Of a stretch of 14,861 bases of DNA, positions 14,023 to 14,861 are shown in pieces. Below the pieces are notes generated by a model that made no database searches, was not told the DNA's origin, and saw only the letters and a program-made list of their open reading frames with translations. A program made the translations under genes and the position numbers. This DNA comes from Flavobacteriales bacterium (GTDB taxonomy: Bacteria; Bacteroidota; Bacteroidia; Flavobacteriales; Weeksellaceae): assembly GCA_900770875.1 (NCBI GenBank), contig CAAGLV010000103.1, positions 1 to 14,861 on the forward strand, given 5' to 3'. Numbering within the stretch: position 1 is the first letter of the stretch; each line of letters begins with the position of its first letter.

Positions 14023-14538
14023 TTAACAACCTTCGTTATATCCTACATAAAACTCGGTTACTTTTCCGTTTTTTAATGTAAAAACCAAATATGTACCAGC
14101 GTCGTAATCGTTAATTGTAAAGATGCGATTAGTTTTTGTACGGTTTCCGTTATCATCCCACGAATCGTTAATTTCGATATTATAATCTTTAAATTTCGAA
14201 AGCAATTCATCAAAAGTAGATCCTACTGTAATTCCTGAAATTGTTTTTAATGTTTTGTCTTTCGATCGAACACTATGTAAAGTAAAATCGTTTATTTGAT
14301 TGCCATTATCATCGTAAGATGGATTAAAATAAAGCTCGTAAACGATACCTTTATATACAATATTTGCAGGTTCGGTTTGATAACCATTCTCTTTACTAAA
14401 ATTAATTGTTTTTCCTATGATTTTTTCTAAATCATATTTTTTTTCGCCTAATCTAAAATCATTTATTCTTGTTGTAGAAACTTGCGCATTAATCAATCCC
14501 GACACAAACAAAGCTAAAAGAAGTAATAATTTATTCAT
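14023..14538 (-). CDS. Exported protein of unknown function with two similar halves
   Basis: From the ATG at 14538 the product is 171 residues; a TTG two codons upstream is a less likely start. Residues 1-18 are a signal peptide (MNKLLLLLALFVSGLINA, then Q). The remainder has an apparent internal duplication: FRLGEKKYDLEKIIGK (about 28-43) resembles ITVGSTFDELLSKF (about 103-116), and YDDNGN and WDDNGN follow each (about 75-80 and 127-132). The G-x-T/K-x-x-(D/E)L-pattern recalls two-lobed BamE/BLIP-like exported proteins, but that is only a resemblance. It lacks a lipobox and a T9SS sorting domain, so it is probably periplasmic. It ends YVGYNEGC, with a C-terminal cysteine. Monocistronic between two terminators. 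Confidence 0.8.
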   Translation of the reverse strand: MNKLLLLLALFVSGLINAQVSTTRINDFRLGEKKYDLEKIIGKTINFSKENGYQTEPANIVYKGIVYELYFNPSYDDNGNQINDFTLHSVRSKDKTLKTISGITVGSTFDELLSKFKDYNIEINDSWDDNGNRTKTNRIFTINDYDAGTYLVFTLKNGKVTEFYVGYNEGC

Positions 14539-14566
14539 TTTCAATAAGTTTTAATCGAAAAACAAT

Positions 14567-14574
14567 CAAAATTA
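14567..14574 (-). promoter_or_regulatory. Putative promoter of the exported unknown gene, -7 box
   Basis: TAATTTTG on the minus strand matches TAnnTTTG and lies 28 nt before the ATG at 14538, immediately after the queG terminator. No TTTG is found 19 nt upstream. Confidence 0.45.
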
Positions 14575-14584
14575 AGACCAAAAA

Positions 14585-14611
14585 AAATCTCTTGATTTAA
14601 TCAAGAGATTT
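14585..14611 (-). terminator. queG terminator overlapping the end of the coding sequence
   Basis: Arms AAATCTCTTGA (minus strand, complement of 14601-14611) and TCAAGAGATTT (complement of 14585-14595) form an 11-bp stem that runs into a T7 tract. The loop contains the queG stop codon (14597-14599), so the left arm encodes the last residues of the protein. Confidence 0.87.
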
Positions 14612-14860
14612 CACAAATTCTATATTCCTTAATAAACCTGCATATTTTGTTCGTTTAACTGGCGATTTTTTAAATATCTCGCGAAATACATCTTCTGTTA
14701 TTTCGTGCCAATCTTGTTTCGAAAATTGGTTTATTTTTTCGTTTCCAATAAAACGTTCTTGCTTAGTTGGTAAAGCGAATCGATTCCAAGGACAAACTTC
14801 TTGACAGACATCGCAACCAAAAATCCAATCCTCAAATTTTCCTTTCATTTCGGTTGGAAT
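14597..14860 (-). CDS. queG: Epoxyqueuosine reductase, C-terminal fragment cut by window edge
   Basis: Only the last 88 or so codons are in the window; the frame is open to the edge (IPTE precedes the internal Met at 14848), so no start is present. The piece contains GCDVCQEVCPWNRFA, the CxxCxxxCP ferredoxin-type iron-sulfur motif of QueG, with IPTEMKGKFEDWIFGCD in front as in family members. The cobalamin- and 4Fe-4S-dependent enzyme reduces epoxyqueuosine to queuosine in tRNA wobble positions. The C-terminal SPVKRTKYAGLLRNIEF matches the usual end (variants of AVKRTKFEGLKRN). It is cut by the window, not by mutation. Confidence 0.92.
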   Translation of the reverse strand: MPTEMKGKFEDWIFGCDVCQEVCPWNRFALPTKQERFIGNEKINQFSKQDWHEITEDVFREIFKKSPVKRTKYAGLLRNIEFVKSLD

Positions 14861-14861
14861 C

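Noticed and set aside
1..14861. CRISPR array, tRNA/rRNA gene, insertion sequence, prophage, toxin-antitoxin or defence system
   Set aside because: No repeat-spacer pattern, cloverleaf-like sequence, transposase, integrase or defence-type protein was seen, and no intergenic stretch exceeds about 200 nt.

Overview
The window looks like ordinary chromosomal core genome of a low-GC member of the Bacteroidetes, most likely class Flavobacteriia and perhaps Weeksellaceae (Empedobacter- or Chryseobacterium-like). The class call rests on a PorT-type secretion protein, type IX (T9SS) C-terminal sorting domains, TAnnTTTG-type promoter boxes with TTTG about 19 nt upstream, no obvious Shine-Dalgarno sequences, and the rplM-rpsI-rpsB-tsf gene order. 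The family-level guess is an inference from protein resemblance only. I see no phage, insertion sequence, CRISPR array, tRNA, rRNA or obvious foreign DNA.

Layout. (1) 1-1960, minus strand: the first two genes of a haem operon, hemA (glutamyl-tRNA reductase) and hemC (porphobilinogen deaminase, cut by the window edge exactly at its cofactor-binding Cys). A divergent AraC-type regulator (2158-3036, plus) shares their upstream region. (2) 3126-4514: two genes meeting tail to tail. One is a secreted endonuclease I with a T9SS sorting domain. The other is a 109-residue protein that is almost only a signal peptide plus a sorting domain. One perfect hairpin terminates both and contains both stop codons. 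(3) 4644-7302, minus: the ribosomal operon rplM-rpsI-rpsB-tsf. It has a strong-looking promoter in front of rplM (GTG start), a structured 124-nt spacer before rpsB, and a hairpin between rpsB and tsf. (4) 7475-8335, minus: a fumarylacetoacetate hydrolase-family enzyme with its own promoter. (5) 8428-11717, minus: a compact cluster of a membrane-anchored protein of unknown function, ubiE/menG (menaquinone methyltransferase), porT (T9SS outer-membrane protein) and a short-chain acyl-CoA dehydrogenase, closed by a strong terminator. (6) 11834-13973, plus: a FabH-like ketoacyl synthase followed 7 nt later by aroC (chorismate synthase), which starts with TTG. (7) 14023-14538, minus: an exported protein of unknown function. 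(8) 14597-14861, minus: the C-terminal part of queG (epoxyqueuosine reductase), whose stop codon lies in its terminator loop.

How the genes fit together. hemA and hemC start tetrapyrrole synthesis from glutamyl-tRNA. aroC makes chorismate, the precursor of menaquinone, and UbiE/MenG performs the last menaquinone methylation, although aroC and ubiE are on opposite strands and separately transcribed. PorT belongs to the machine that would export the endonuclease and the orphan sorting-domain protein. The acyl-CoA dehydrogenase, the FAH-family enzyme and the ketoacyl synthase are general acyl or keto-acid metabolism.

I found no convincing previously undescribed system. The items most worth a second look are the cargo-less T9SS sorting-domain protein, the possible RNA leader before rpsB, the divergent ketoacyl synthase coupled to a TTG-started aroC, and two genes of unknown function.
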